NCBI GenBank assembly: GCA_035266845.1
Contig: DATFMP010000075.1
Location: forward strand, 1 to 64,000
Source of the DNA: DATFMP01 sp035266845
Lineage (GTDB): Bacteria; SAR324; JACQKK01
Reading direction: 5' to 3'
DNA: 64,000 nucleotides
Part shown: piece by piece, positions 1 through 9,419 of the stretch
Layout: each line of letters opens with the position of its first letter
Position numbering within the stretch: position 1 is the first letter of the stretch
The notes under the pieces: generated by a model
The model's database searches: none
Seen by the model: the letters and a program-made list of their open reading frames with translations, nothing else
What the model was told of the DNA's origin: nothing
Translations under genes and position numbers: made by a program

Positions 1-644
1 CCTCGGCCAACAGTGTCGTGTCCGGCCCCTGCGCTGCCGGCATTGCCGGGCAACTCAAGCTTTGACCGCCGCTCGATAGAATCGGGAAGCCCCGTTGGCG
101 CCGATGCAGTCGCGTGAATGGGCGCGGCATCGGGGCCGCCGTCGATTCCGGTTACTTGAAGTACACAGGCTCTCGTGTTGGCCAGGACCACCACCGCTCA
201 ACGGGGGACCGGACGGTGGGAAAAGCCTCCTTCAGCGGACTTTGCAGGCAGCTCGCTTGGCGCTCCGTCAGCGCATCGTGCGGGGACCTGGCGTATAACC
301 AGCCCATCCCACGAGCCTTGCACGACGGGACGCCGTCGGGTCGACCGTCTTCGGATTCCGGGCGTTCACGGGCCGAATGCGGGCAATCGGCGGTAGTGGC
401 AATGATCCCATCAGTGCAGGGCTCCGCGCGGCTTGCCGAAACTTCCGGCCTGCCGAATTCTTCTCAATTCCTCGCGAGAATCACCGCATTTAACGCGGTG
501 AGGTGGTGCGTTCGCAGGCTGTCCCCGATGTCAGGCATTTCTAAATCACCGTAATGATATGATCGGATTCGGTAGCGTTACCACTGGTCGCAATCTGGAA
601 ATCGAGTAGTAAACGGAAACTACCGCCTTCCCACGCGAGCCACC
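1..644. other. Left margin, no confident gene
   Basis: No convincing gene is seen here. A 20-codon plus-strand reading frame ends with TGA at 63-65 and could be the tail of a gene that begins outside the window, but it is too short to judge. Longer open frames across 95-554 have no family character and no good ribosome site. An inverted repeat with 6-base arms lies at 482-487 and 495-500. A TATGAT hexamer at 558-563 is a possible -10 box for the gene starting at 645, without a clear -35. Base composition becomes AT-richer toward 540-640. Confidence 0.4.
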
Positions 645-3600
645 ATGTATAGACGGCTGTTGCGCACGCTTAGCTATCGAGTGAGGAAGGAGAAGGCAGA
701 ATGGCGAGCTCTGAATCCCATTCGCCGCCAAATGCGATACAGGTTATTACGGCGATTTCAGCTTTTTTCAAGCCGACGACCCTTGTTCTGCTTGTTCACG
801 ACATTTGGTACATTTGCCGCTGTTGCACTGGCAATCTATGACCTTCCTTGCGGATGGCGGATTGTTAACTGCGGATCACTACCGAGAATCACCCCCTCCA
901 TTGGTGCCAGTGAAGCTCTTCCATACTTTGCGGCACTTTGGAGTGTTCAGGCTACAATGGCAGCTCTGATCTACCCTATCGTGATTGCCTTTGTAGTGCT
1001 GTTTCTCCAACAGAAGGGACACAACGCCAAATCTACGCTTCATATCTATCTGCACGATTCCGCCGCCATTTTTTCGGGGTTGAGTTCTATCGGTCTCTTG
1101 ATCCTGATGGGAATGCAGTACTTGGTATTACCTACTCTCAATGTCGAGATCATTATCGGATGGGTATTGGCGGACACCGCGTGGTTTCTTGGGAATGTCG
1201 CCCTGACCTCTTTCTTTGTTGTTCGTACCTTTGCATTTGTTCAGCCGGACCAACGGGCGGAAACTATTCGCCGACATGTCATAGATGTAATATGGCCTCG
1301 GGAACTTGGCGAGTACCTTGCTAGTTACTTCTTCGTACACGCCGTGCGTGAGGGCTTGCTTCCTGGCGCTCCGTATGGCGCGCAGGATTCTGAGCACGTG
1401 CCAAGCATCGGACTTGGATCGATGCTTGCGGGGATGGGGGCACCCATCATCGAACACCTTCGATCTCAAGACTCGAGGCTGCGCGAGGTACGGTTCCGAA
1501 TCCTGGGTGCGGCGATAAGACTTTGGCTTCGACGCGCGTCATCCGACTTCAGAGACGAGACCGGCACACGGCACGCTGGGGCGTTCGGTATACCTGAGGC
1601 TACGCCTGCCCTGTTCTTTCCGATTGACCCATCTCTTTCCTATTCCGGGGACACCGTCTTATGCGCGATAGCCGGAGAGGTGTGTCCATCGTGGGTGGAG
1701 AAGTTCTTGATTAGCTGTTCCTTTTCTTTCAGCAAGAAGATACCAGACGCAGGTGTTACTACATCTGAGGTGTTGGAGAGTCTTTCATCTGAAGCTATGG
1801 AAGCGATGCACTCAGGGTCCGCCCAGGCATTTTCGGACTCCGTTGACGAACTGGCAGAACTATATCGGCTACTCATTGTAGCAAGTGAAACCAAGAGTGG
1901 AGAGACAAGTCAATTTAATTATGCAATGCTTTTGCGTAGGCAAAGCTTCATGGAAAGAGAAATTCATGAGATTTGGGAGCGTAGCGTAGTCGATCTGTTT
2001 TCAGCTGCAGCTAGAAATGTGTCTGTAAGCGACGAATATGCTCGAGACTTGATATACGTGCCATTACGTCTATTTCTTCAACTTCGCGAAATTGCTCATA
2101 GCAAAATTCTCGAAAACGTTGTCAATCTTCCTCCGAAGTTTCATTTCAATTTGATCTCCTGGTGGTCCAAGGTCATCGAACAGCAAGGAGATGTCGAACA
2201 TGACGTCTGTCATTCAGTCGATCTTAGACCTCCGTACTTTCCAATCTACGATTCATTGCTTAGGGAGTTCGTAGGACAGTGGGAGGAAATGAGAGATGCT
2301 CCGTTCATGGGGCGAAGAGATTTTTCTCAGACCTGGCCCGTACTCTGCAATCGCGGAAGATATTTGGAAACGCATCTGCGTGCCACGGCCAGGATGGTAA
2401 TTCGCTCTGCGTTCGTGGGTGATGGTGTTGGGGCTCGGTGGATTGTTGATGTACTTATGAAATGGTTCTCGGATTTCTATCTACGAAGGGATGCTCACTC
2501 CTACCTGTTTCGAAGCCAGGAGATGTTGAGCTTCGAACTCAGCCAACTCGAATGGAGCGAGATCCAATCCAGGTATCACCTAGAATCGGGCCAGCCAGCA
2601 GCGGATCAAGCGCCTCGCGAACTGTTCGCAATTATTCTTCGGAACTACCGTGTCGACGTGTGTCTTGTGGTGGCATATCTGCTGGTCCTCCTAGGGAAGG
2701 ACTGTGATTGTGAGCGGTCTCTTGCCGCAAGGCTGCTGAAGACGATCCTATTCACCGAAGGTAGGGGCGTTGACGAGAATGCGGCTGACGCTGAGCCGGC
2801 AGTGAGGAGCGCAAACGACTTCATCGCGGCAATCTTGCGGCAATACCATGGTCAAGGTGGATACCGGCGTGGCTACAGATCGCGACTTGACAGTCTCGTT
2901 CAGTCGCTGGTTTCGGTTACAAAGGATCCTGGCGTCCCCGGAAGAGTTTACTCTCGTTGGGGAGCCGACGATCTGAGTTCACTACGGGACGGGCAGTTGG
3001 TTCTTCTTCTTATCCTCGTGCCGAGCGTGTGGAATCCGCTACAGAAAATTGAGCGAATTCTTCGAGGATGGGTGGGGCAGGAAGACGAGAGACTCCGCGA
3101 ACTGGGTGAGCAACTCCAGGGCTGGAAGGATCGATTGGGCTCGGACGGTTTTGCTGACTATGAATCCATCTACAACTGCCTGAAGGGAGATTCCCCTGAT
3201 CCTGCATTTGGCGGTGCGGTTGATCGGGTCCGAGACGGACTCGATCAAATCATGCGCAAGGTGGATGAGATTCGAACTGAAGCGGTGGTGGCTCAGGATG
3301 TCAGCTCTGTTCGACTGGCGGAAATCGGTAGATGGACATCGGCGCGGGCATTTTCGAAGGAGAGCGCAGCCTTTCCTGTGTCGCTTTTCAGAGTGGTAGG
3401 AACGAGCGATAAAGAGCTAAACCCTCGTCATTTGGTCCTGCGTGAACTTGCGAAGGGGGAGTACACGGAGCCTCCCATGGCACAGAGGCCAGGTAATGAG
3501 GAAGAGTTCTTTGGAGAAATGCTTAGAGACCGTGTTGCTGCCTTCATACTGGCCGAGGTGATCGATCGACTCAACCCTCAGGACAGGGATGGCCGAACGC

Positions 3601-4034
3601 CTGAGAAATACTGGGAGCAGATCAAACGGTACCGGGATGATGCGGTGCGCGAGGGAAAGCAGCCGATCTTGCTGGTTGAGAACGGGGCCACGCCCGAATG
3701 GATATTTGAGTGGACCAACCCATGGCCAGAGAGCCCTCGTGGAATTCCGCCGGATTTGGAGGCTTGGAGAAATGCGGAGCGTGCAGTCGATGCTTACCTT
3801 GGGAATCTGAATGAGGTTGAGGTTTATTCTGCGCTGCTGCCGCCTGGGGCGTCCCTACTAATAAGCGCCGAGTCGCTTCGCGCAATCACGTTCTCGAGGC
3901 TTGAGGATGGGAATTACGTGCGAGCAGAAGCCCTCCCCATTGAAGAAAAGCCAACTTCCATCAATTTGAGCCTCACTTGGTGGTTCGAGATTGATCTGGA
4001 TCCCTATCCAGCTGTGAGGCTTGTCTATAGCTGA
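645..4034 (+). CDS. Orphan 1129-residue membrane protein of unknown function
   Basis: I do not recognise this family. The N-terminal 45 residues are very basic. Four hydrophobic segments follow at about residues 47-65, 95-121, 140-163 and 168-198, and then a roughly 900-residue, mostly soluble part that is probably cytoplasmic. I found no Walker, protease, nuclease or HTH motif. The gene is clearly AT-richer than everything downstream and its codon use differs, so it was probably acquired horizontally. It lies just before a tRNA 3'-end remnant, as island cargo often does. The start is uncertain: ATG 645 has no good ribosome site. A well-spaced GGAAGGAGA lies upstream of an ATG at 701, but that frame ends after 46 codons and shows no similarity I can recognise. 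A stand-alone defence or stress membrane protein is possible but is only inference. Confidence 0.75.
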   Translation: MYRRLLRTLSYRVRKEKAEWRALNPIRRQMRYRLLRRFQLFSSRRPLFCLFTTFGTFAAVALAIYDLPCGWRIVNCGSLPRITPSIGASEALPYFAALWSVQATMAALIYPIVIAFVVLFLQQKGHNAKSTLHIYLHDSAAIFSGLSSIGLLILMGMQYLVLPTLNVEIIIGWVLADTAWFLGNVALTSFFVVRTFAFVQPDQRAETIRRHVIDVIWPRELGEYLASYFFVHAVREGLLPGAPYGAQDSEHVPSIGLGSMLAGMGAPIIEHLRSQDSRLREVRFRILGAAIRLWLRRASSDFRDETGTRHAGAFGIPEATPALFFPIDPSLSYSGDTVLCAIAGEVCPSWVEKFLISCSFSFSKKIPDAGVTTSEVLESLSSEAMEAMHSGSAQAFSDSVDELAELYRLLIVASETKSGETSQFNYAMLLRRQSFMEREIHEIWERSVVDLFSAAARNVSVSDEYARDLIYVPLRLFLQLREIAHSKILENVVNLPPKFHFNLISWWSKVIEQQGDVEHDVCHSVDLRPPYFPIYDSLLREFVGQWEEMRDAPFMGRRDFSQTWPVLCNRGRYLETHLRATARMVIRSAFVGDGVGARWIVDVLMKWFSDFYLRRDAHSYLFRSQEMLSFELSQLEWSEIQSRYHLESGQPAADQAPRELFAIILRNYRVDVCLVVAYLLVLLGKDCDCERSLAARLLKTILFTEGRGVDENAADAEPAVRSANDFIAAILRQYHGQGGYRRGYRSRLDSLVQSLVSVTKDPGVPGRVYSRWGADDLSSLRDGQLVLLLILVPSVWNPLQKIERILRGWVGQEDERLRELGEQLQGWKDRLGSDGFADYESIYNCLKGDSPDPAFGGAVDRVRDGLDQIMRKVDEIRTEAVVAQDVSSVRLAEIGRWTSARAFSKESAAFPVSLFRVVGTSDKELNPRHLVLRELAKGEYTEPPMAQRPGNEEEFFGEMLRDRVAAFILAEVIDRLNPQDRDGRTPEKYWEQIKRYRDDAVREGKQPILLVENGATPEWIFEWTNPWPESPRGIPPDLEAWRNAERAVDAYLGNLNEVEVYSALLPPGASLLISAESLRAITFSRLEDGNYVRAEALPIEEKPTSINLSLTWWFEIDLDPYPAVRLVYS

Positions 4035-4130
4035 AGCAGGAAATCCGCTCCCCGGGCGCCAAAAGTGACCGCCTCAGTTCCGCCTCGACCTAGACTGCGT
4101 TTGGCCTGATTCCCACACTTTGCCACACAG

Positions 4131-4162
4131 AAAAAAGGCGCTACGGTCGCCCGTAACGCCTT
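4131..4162 (-). terminator. Intrinsic terminator behind the tRNA remnant
   Basis: The arms AAGGCG-C-TACGG and CCGTA-A-CGCCTT form a stem with one internal mismatch. Read on the minus strand, it is followed by six T. It sits 10 bases beyond the 3' end of the tRNA remnant at 4173, where a tRNA terminator is expected. On the plus strand it may also end the gene stopping at 4034. Confidence 0.65.
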
Positions 4163-4172
4163 GAAATCAAAG

Positions 4173-4221
4173 TGGAGATGAGGGGGATCGAACCGCTGAC
4201 CCCAACACTGCCAGTGCCGTA
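4173..4221 (-). pseudogene. Truncated tRNA 3' end, probable attachment site
   Basis: Read on the minus strand this has a T-loop TTCGATC, a T-stem with one mismatch, an acceptor half CATCTCC and a discriminator A at 4173. No matching 5' half (GGAGATG followed by a D-arm) is found on the expected side. A tRNA 3' half without its 5' half is what integrase-mediated insertion or excision leaves behind. The original isotype cannot be decided. A translated plus-strand reading of this stretch (4172-4372) is an artefact of the tRNA sequence. Confidence 0.6.
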
Positions 4222-4353
4222 CTCACTTCGGCTGCGTCACCTTGCTGTTTTCTCTCAGGATTCTCTCACCCCTGCGCCCACCAACGCACAAATCTCCAGT
4301 TTCTATCAGTTTTCCGCGACCCTCCTCGCTCCGAATTCGCTAATCATATCAAG

Positions 4354-4426
<73 letters not shown>

Positions 4427-4611
4427 AAGGACAGCTAGGAAGTGTAGCCAGATTCGCGGCGAGATTCAACGCCCCGCGTGCACCCGCGCGGCGCGGCCTT
4501 GCCCTGCGGCGGAGCGCGCGGTAACAATGGCCGCACGGGCGGGCCGGCGGCGCGAGGGGGCGCGCCACCCCACCACGGCCGCCCGGGCACCGCGCGCCGG
4601 CCGGAGGGGCG

Positions 4612-5748
4612 ATGGACTTCGCATTCAGCAGCGAGCACGAGCAGATCCGCGCCACGGTGCGCCGCTTCTCCGAGAGCGTGCTGGCGCCGCTGGTGGAGCA
4701 GGCGGAGGAGAGCGAAACCTTCCCCCGCCAGGTCTGGCGCCAGTGGGCGGAGCTGGGGCTGCTGGGCGTGCGCTACCCGGCGGCCGACGGCGGCGCGGGC
4801 TTCGACAAGGTGGCGGACTGCATCGTGCGCGAGGAGACCAGCCGCGTCTGCCAATCCTTCGCGGCGGCCTGGAGCGCGCACACGCACGTGGGCCTGTGGC
4901 CCATCTGGCGCGCGGGCACGGACGCGCAGAAGGAGCGCTATTTCCGTCCCGGGCTGCGCGGGGAGCGCATCTCCGGCTTCGCCGTCAGCGAGCCGGACAT
5001 CGGCTCGGACGTGCGCAGCCTCAAGACCCGCGCGGAGAAGGTGGCCGGCGGGTATCGCCTCACGGGCAGCAAGCTCTACATCACCAACGCCCCCTTCGCG
5101 GACATGCTGCTGATTGCGGCCCGCACGCGGCCCGGCCCGGAGCCCGAGGCGATCAGCCTGTTCATCGTGGAGCTGCCCAACCCCGCCATCCGCATCACCA
5201 AGCTCCACAAGGAGGGCATCCGCGCCTCGGACACGGGCATGCTCTACATCGAGGACGCGTTCGTGCCGGACGAGTGCCTGCTGGGCGGTCGCGAGGGCAC
5301 CTACCCGATCATCATGGAGACGCTTTCGGAGAACCGCGTGGGGGTCTCGGCCAACTGCCTGGGCATGGCCCAGGCCGCCTTCGAGGCCGCGCGGGCCTTT
5401 GCCAAGGAGCGCAAGGTGCGCGGCCAGCCCGTCTCGCGCTTCCAGGCCATCGCCCACCACCTGGCCGACATGGCCGCGGAGATCGAGTCCGTGCGCTGGC
5501 TGGTGTACTACGGCGCGTGGCGCGTGGATCAGGGCACGATCGACCTGGCCACGTCCTCCAAGGTGAAGCTGATGGCCACCGAGGCCGCCGTGCGCATCTC
5601 CGAGATGGCCATCCGCATCCACGGCGGGGCGGGCATCATGCGCGAGTACCCCGTGGGCCGCATCCACCGCGACGCCCTGGTCTACACCATCGCCGAGGGC
5701 ACCGCGGAAATTCAGCGCAACATCATCGCCCGCTCGCTGGACCTCTAG
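4612..5748 (+). CDS. Acyl-CoA dehydrogenase
   Basis: A flavoenzyme that introduces an alpha,beta double bond into an acyl-CoA and passes electrons to ETF. At 378 residues it has normal length for the family. The N-terminal helical domain starts with FAFSSEHEQIRATVRRF. The middle beta domain has the FAVSEPDIGSD substrate/FAD segment. The C-terminal helical domain has the RIHGGAGIMREYPVGR and EGTAEIQRNII signatures. Glu362 of EGT corresponds to the catalytic base of medium-chain enzymes. The chain length or branching of the substrate cannot be read. It lies directly before a FAD-binding oxidase on the same strand, separated by a palindromic repeat, and may share its transcript. Confidence 0.93.
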   Translation: MDFAFSSEHEQIRATVRRFSESVLAPLVEQAEESETFPRQVWRQWAELGLLGVRYPAADGGAGFDKVADCIVREETSRVCQSFAAAWSAHTHVGLWPIWRAGTDAQKERYFRPGLRGERISGFAVSEPDIGSDVRSLKTRAEKVAGGYRLTGSKLYITNAPFADMLLIAARTRPGPEPEAISLFIVELPNPAIRITKLHKEGIRASDTGMLYIEDAFVPDECLLGGREGTYPIIMETLSENRVGVSANCLGMAQAAFEAARAFAKERKVRGQPVSRFQAIAHHLADMAAEIESVRWLVYYGAWRVDQGTIDLATSSKVKLMATEAAVRISEMAIRIHGGAGIMREYPVGRIHRDALVYTIAEGTAEIQRNIIARSLDL

Positions 5749-5779
5749 AGCGCCTGTGATCAACGAGATGATCCGCTGC

Positions 5780-5930
5780 GGGGGCGCTGCCCCCATACCC
5801 CGGCAGGGAGCGTCGCCCCCTGCACCCCAATGGGAACCCCTGTATGCGCGGCATTGCAGCAGCCACGCAGTCGCAAATGGGGTGCGCGAGGGGGCTGGCC
5901 CCCTCGCAGCCGTTGCGCGTGACAAGCTTT
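5780..5930 (+). repeat. Two-hairpin palindromic repeat (copy 1)
   Basis: Thirty bases after the stop of the acyl-CoA dehydrogenase there is a hairpin GGGGGCGCTGCCCCC (5780-5794), a linker ATACCCCGG, then a second hairpin starting CAGGGAGCG (5804-5822). The same layout recurs at 21560, 27725 and 37460. A second palindrome follows near 5894-5910, with a tail CGCAGCCGTTG shared with repeats at 9941-9948 and 44299 (inverted at the former). No gene is seen in 5749-5979. Confidence 0.7.
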
Positions 5931-5979
5931 CGAGCGCCGGCGCCGCAACTCTCTTTCCACCGCACACAGGAACGACCGC

Positions 5980-7587
5980 ATGACCGCACAACACCGCAAG
6001 TTCTGGGGCTGGGGCGTGGAGGAAGCCGACCTCAGCGAAGCCGACAAGCGCGAGCTCGCGCGCACGATGGAGCAGCGCTTCAACCTCTCCGGGCTGGAGT
6101 CCGTGCCGCCCCCGCGGCTGGAGGAGATCGCGCTGCCCGCGCCGCGCATCCAGGCACCCCGGGCCCTGGCGGGCATCTGCACGGCGGACCCCGAGGAGCG
6201 CGCCGGGCACACCTACGGCAAGTCCTTCCAGGATGTGGTGCGGGCCTACGCGCGGGACTTCTCTCCGGCGCCGGACCTGGTGGTGCTACCGGAGAACGAG
6301 GCCCAGGTGAGCGCCCTGCTGGACTGGTGCGGCAGCGCGAACATCGCGGCCATCCCCTACGGCGGAGGCTCCTCGGTGGTGCGGGGCACGGAGGCGGACG
6401 TGGGCGACCGCTATGCCGGCGCGGTCTCGATCGACATGCGGCGCTTCGACGCGGTGCTGGAGGTGGACGCCACCTCGCGCGCGGCGCATATCCAGGCAGG
6501 CATCTACGGCCCCGCGTTGGAGGAGCAGTTGCGCCCGCACGGGCTCACGCTGCGGCACTTCCCACAGAGCTTCGAGTTCTCCACCCTGGGCGGCTGGATC
6601 GCCACGCGCTCCGGCGGGCACTACGCCACGCTGTACACGCACATTGACGACTTCGTGGAGAGCGTGCGCGTGGTCACGCCCACGGGCACGGTGGAGAGCT
6701 TCCGCCTGCCCGGCTCCGGCGCGGGACCCAGCCCGGACCGCCTGTTCATCGGCTCGGAGGGCATGCTGGGCATCATCACCTCCGCCTGGATGCGCCTGCA
6801 GCACCGGCCCAAGTTCCGCGCCAACGCCTCCATCACTTTCGCCGACTTCATCCAGGCCGCGGAGGCCGTGCGCGCCATCAGCCAGGCCGGACTGTACCCC
6901 GCCAACGTGCGCATCCTGGACGCCACGGAGGCGCTCAACAACGGCGTGGCGGACGGCTCGGTGGCCGTGATGGTGCTGGGCTTCGAATCGGCCGATCACC
7001 CGCTGGACGTCTGGATGGCCCGCGCCCTGGAGCTGTGCCGCGACCATGGCGGCACCGTGCCCGAGGCCGCGCACACCACGGACGATCCGTCGGTCACGCG
7101 GCAGGGGCAGGCCGGTGCCTGGCGCGATGCCTTCATCCGCATGCCGTACTTCCGCGACGCGCTGGTGGGCATGGGCTTCGTCTCGGAGACCTTTGAGACG
7201 GCCATCACGTGGGATCGCTTCCCGGACTTTCACCGCGAGGTGATGGCCGAAACCCAGCGCGCGGTGAAGCAGGTGTGCGGGCAGGGCTCCGTGAGCTGCC
7301 GCTTCACCCACGCCTATCCGGACGGGCCCGCGCCCTACTACTCCATCACCGCTCCGGGCCGCAAGGGCAGTCAGCTGGAGATGATGGCGGAGATCAAGGC
7401 CGCCGCCTCGGAGACCCTGGTGCGGCTGGGCGGCACCATCACCCACCACCACGCCGTGGGCCGCTACCACCGCCCCTGGTACGACAAGCAGATTCCCGAG
7501 GGCTTCCGCCGCGGTCTGGCCGCCATCAAGAAGGAGTTGGACCCCGCCGGAGTGCTCAACCCCGGCGTGCTGGTGGACCCGCTGTAG
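5980..7587 (+). CDS. FAD-binding oxidase, alkyl-DHAP synthase-like
   Basis: 535 residues, PCMH-type (vanillyl-alcohol oxidase superfamily) flavoprotein. The FAD-binding domain has PYGGGSSVV near residue 127 and the block HFPQSFEFSTLGGWIATRSGG near 190. That block is typical of alkyldihydroxyacetonephosphate synthases rather than of D-lactate or glycolate oxidases. A histidine triplet in ITHHHAVGR near residue 487 matches the conserved HHH of that family. It could take part in ether-lipid formation, but many bacterial homologues oxidise other hydroxy compounds, so the reaction is inferred. The start is chosen for the CAGGAAC ribosome site nine bases upstream. It follows the acyl-CoA dehydrogenase gene. 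Confidence 0.85.
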   Translation: MTAQHRKFWGWGVEEADLSEADKRELARTMEQRFNLSGLESVPPPRLEEIALPAPRIQAPRALAGICTADPEERAGHTYGKSFQDVVRAYARDFSPAPDLVVLPENEAQVSALLDWCGSANIAAIPYGGGSSVVRGTEADVGDRYAGAVSIDMRRFDAVLEVDATSRAAHIQAGIYGPALEEQLRPHGLTLRHFPQSFEFSTLGGWIATRSGGHYATLYTHIDDFVESVRVVTPTGTVESFRLPGSGAGPSPDRLFIGSEGMLGIITSAWMRLQHRPKFRANASITFADFIQAAEAVRAISQAGLYPANVRILDATEALNNGVADGSVAVMVLGFESADHPLDVWMARALELCRDHGGTVPEAAHTTDDPSVTRQGQAGAWRDAFIRMPYFRDALVGMGFVSETFETAITWDRFPDFHREVMAETQRAVKQVCGQGSVSCRFTHAYPDGPAPYYSITAPGRKGSQLEMMAEIKAAASETLVRLGGTITHHHAVGRYHRPWYDKQIPEGFRRGLAAIKKELDPAGVLNPGVLVDPL

Positions 7588-7623
7588 GGGGCGTCAGGGC
7601 CAGCGCCACGACCGCCTACGCCT

Positions 7624-7703
7624 GTCATTCCGAGCACAGCGAGGAATCTGCTGTGCCGCGGACAAGCAGATTCCTCCCCCCACTTCGCGGGCCTCGGAAT
7701 GAC
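7624..7703. repeat. GTCATTCCGAG palindromic element (copy 1)
   Basis: An 80-base near-palindrome bounded by GTCATTCCGAG and its inverse CTCGGAATGAC, with internal GAGGAATCTG and CAGATTCC arms. A second copy is at 15458-15539. It lies in the convergent gap between the FAD oxidase and the lipoprotein gene. Elements of this type occur in many bacterial genomes and may be non-autonomous mobile or transcript-end elements. Confidence 0.75.
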
Positions 7704-7746
7704 AACCTTGGCGCAGCGGCACGAGGCGACTCGCTCCAGGCAGAGC

Positions 7747-8475
7747 CTAACCGGCACCCTTCCCCGCACCGCCCTTCCCTTCCGCCGGGCAGCCAGCCAG
7801 TTCCGCACTTGCCGAAGGCGGCAGGCCGGTGGCGCCTTCGGCGGTCAGGCGTGCATCCAGGTCGTGCATGAAGCGCTGGATGATGGGATCGAGCTGGCGG
7901 CGGGCCAGCGCCTGACTGTTGTAGACCGGCAGCACGAAGTCCGGATAGACCACCAGCGGCAGCCAGATCACGTAGGTGAGGCGGTACTCGTAGCGGAAGG
8001 TCTCCTCGCGCACGGCGCCCTGGGCGGAGGCGGCGTACACGTCGAACTCCACCGGGTGCACCTCCACGTAGCCGCCCGGGATGATGCTGAAGGTGAGCGT
8101 GGAGAGTACCCCGGAGATGAGCCCCAGGCCCGTGGGCGTGGTCAGCGCCGGCAGGCGCACGCGCACGTAGACCACACGCGGCTCGGTCGGCGGCCACTCG
8201 CGCAGGGAGGCGATGCCGAAGTCCCGCCGCAGGACGTGCGGAAACTCGTGCACCCACGGCGCCGGTGCGGCCTTGGAAGCTGCCATGAAGCCGGGCCGGG
8301 CCGGGCACACGTCGTAGACCACCAGCACATCGCGCAAGGCGGTCGTGGGCCCCGGCGGGGGCGGCGTGGGCGCGTGCTCGAAGTTGACGCCGATGGCGCA
8401 GCCCCCCAGCATCGCCAGCAGCAGGAGCAGCAACGCGAGCGGCATCAGACGGCGAGGGCGGGACGGCTGGGGCAT
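7747..8475 (-). CDS. Hypothetical lipoprotein
   Basis: 242 residues with no family I recognise. The N-terminus is a lipoprotein signal: basic residues (RPRR), a leucine-rich core and the lipobox LGGC with Cys26. Lipidation and export are therefore likely, with residence in the outer or inner membrane. The mature part is beta-rich with several aromatic/proline stretches (YVIWLPLVVYPDF). The start is placed at the ATG that gives a normal signal length; a second ATG ten codons further in is also possible. It follows the DUF1499-type gene after 124 bases on the same strand. The 3' end is Gly/Ala/Glu-rich and low in complexity. Confidence 0.7.
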   Translation of the reverse strand: MPQPSRPRRLMPLALLLLLLAMLGGCAIGVNFEHAPTPPPPGPTTALRDVLVVYDVCPARPGFMAASKAAPAPWVHEFPHVLRRDFGIASLREWPPTEPRVVYVRVRLPALTTPTGLGLISGVLSTLTFSIIPGGYVEVHPVEFDVYAASAQGAVREETFRYEYRLTYVIWLPLVVYPDFVLPVYNSQALARRQLDPIIQRFMHDLDARLTAEGATGLPPSASAELAGCPAEGKGGAGKGAG

Positions 8476-8599
8476 GGCGGGAGGACTCTTCGGCGCTGGG
8501 GTCGGGGGCCGGCACGTGCTGGCCGCGGCCCGGTCACAGCTCCGGGTATACCGCATCGGGTGGCCCGGGCGATAGCGGGCCCGGGCGGCCGGGACGAGG

Positions 8600-9406
8600 C
8601 TATGGCCGCGGCGTCAGCCCGGAGTCATGCAGGGCGTGCAGGAAGCGCCGGATGCGCGCGGCGTTGGTGCCCAGGTCGGAGCGCCCCACGCGGGACTTGG
8701 AGCGCACGTCCACGCGGGTGCCGCCACCCTCGGCGGGTTGCACGCGCACCACCACGTCATCCGTGAAGCCGAACCAGAACGTGGTGTCCGTGGCCTCCAG
8801 GTGCCCCTGCTGGGGCACGGCCGCCACCACGCGCCAGCCCAGGCGATTCGCCACGCGCCGCACCGCCGCGAACACCGCCGCGGGCGGATCGCTGAACAGG
8901 GCCGGGCGGATATCCGGATAGGCCTGCTGCTGCAAGCGGGCCGCCTCCGGCCCGTCGTAGGCGGCGGGACTGGTCGCCCCAGCGCGCAGGGGCAGCAGCG
9001 CCTGGAACTGCGGCGGATGCTCCCAGTCCGTCGTGATGTCGTGGATGGACGGCACGCTGTGGGCGTGTTGCAGCGTGAGCCAGGGGACGCCCAGCGTGAG
9101 CAGGCCCGCCGCCAGCGCCAGCACGGCCAGGCCCAACGCCACCCAGCGCCGCAGCCAGCCGCCACCCACGGCCACCAGCAGCCCCAACACGGCGGCCGCG
9201 GCGCCCACCCGTGCGCCCCAGCGCAGGAGCTGGAAGCCCACGGAGAAGTGCCACCACTGCTCTCGCGAGCCGTAGCCGCCCACCACCTCCAGGGACACGC
9301 TGACCGCCGCCAGCAGCAGCGCCAGCACGACGGCCGCGGTGAGGTAGCGGGCCAGCCCCCGGCGGGGAGGGAATTGGGGCGGGCGGTCGGGTGCGGCTTC
9401 AGCCAT
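8600..9406 (-). CDS. DUF1499-family membrane protein
   Basis: 268 residues. Three hydrophobic segments occupy roughly residues 20-40, 58-80 and 88-108. A soluble C-terminal domain begins near residue 170 and carries the pattern seen in DUF1499 proteins: DPPAAVFAAVRRVANRLGW, EATDTTFWFGFTDDVVVRV, RSKSRVGRSDLGTNAARI. The biochemical role of the family is unknown. The ATG at 9406 starts 13 bases after the stop of the PEBP-like gene, so the two are probably co-transcribed. Open sequence upstream of this ATG is overlap with that neighbour. Confidence 0.8.
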   Translation of the reverse strand: MAEAAPDRPPQFPPRRGLARYLTAAVVLALLLAAVSVSLEVVGGYGSREQWWHFSVGFQLLRWGARVGAAAAVLGLLVAVGGGWLRRWVALGLAVLALAAGLLTLGVPWLTLQHAHSVPSIHDITTDWEHPPQFQALLPLRAGATSPAAYDGPEAARLQQQAYPDIRPALFSDPPAAVFAAVRRVANRLGWRVVAAVPQQGHLEATDTTFWFGFTDDVVVRVQPAEGGGTRVDVRSKSRVGRSDLGTNAARIRRFLHALHDSGLTPRP

Positions 9407-9419
9407 GGCAGTGCCTGGG

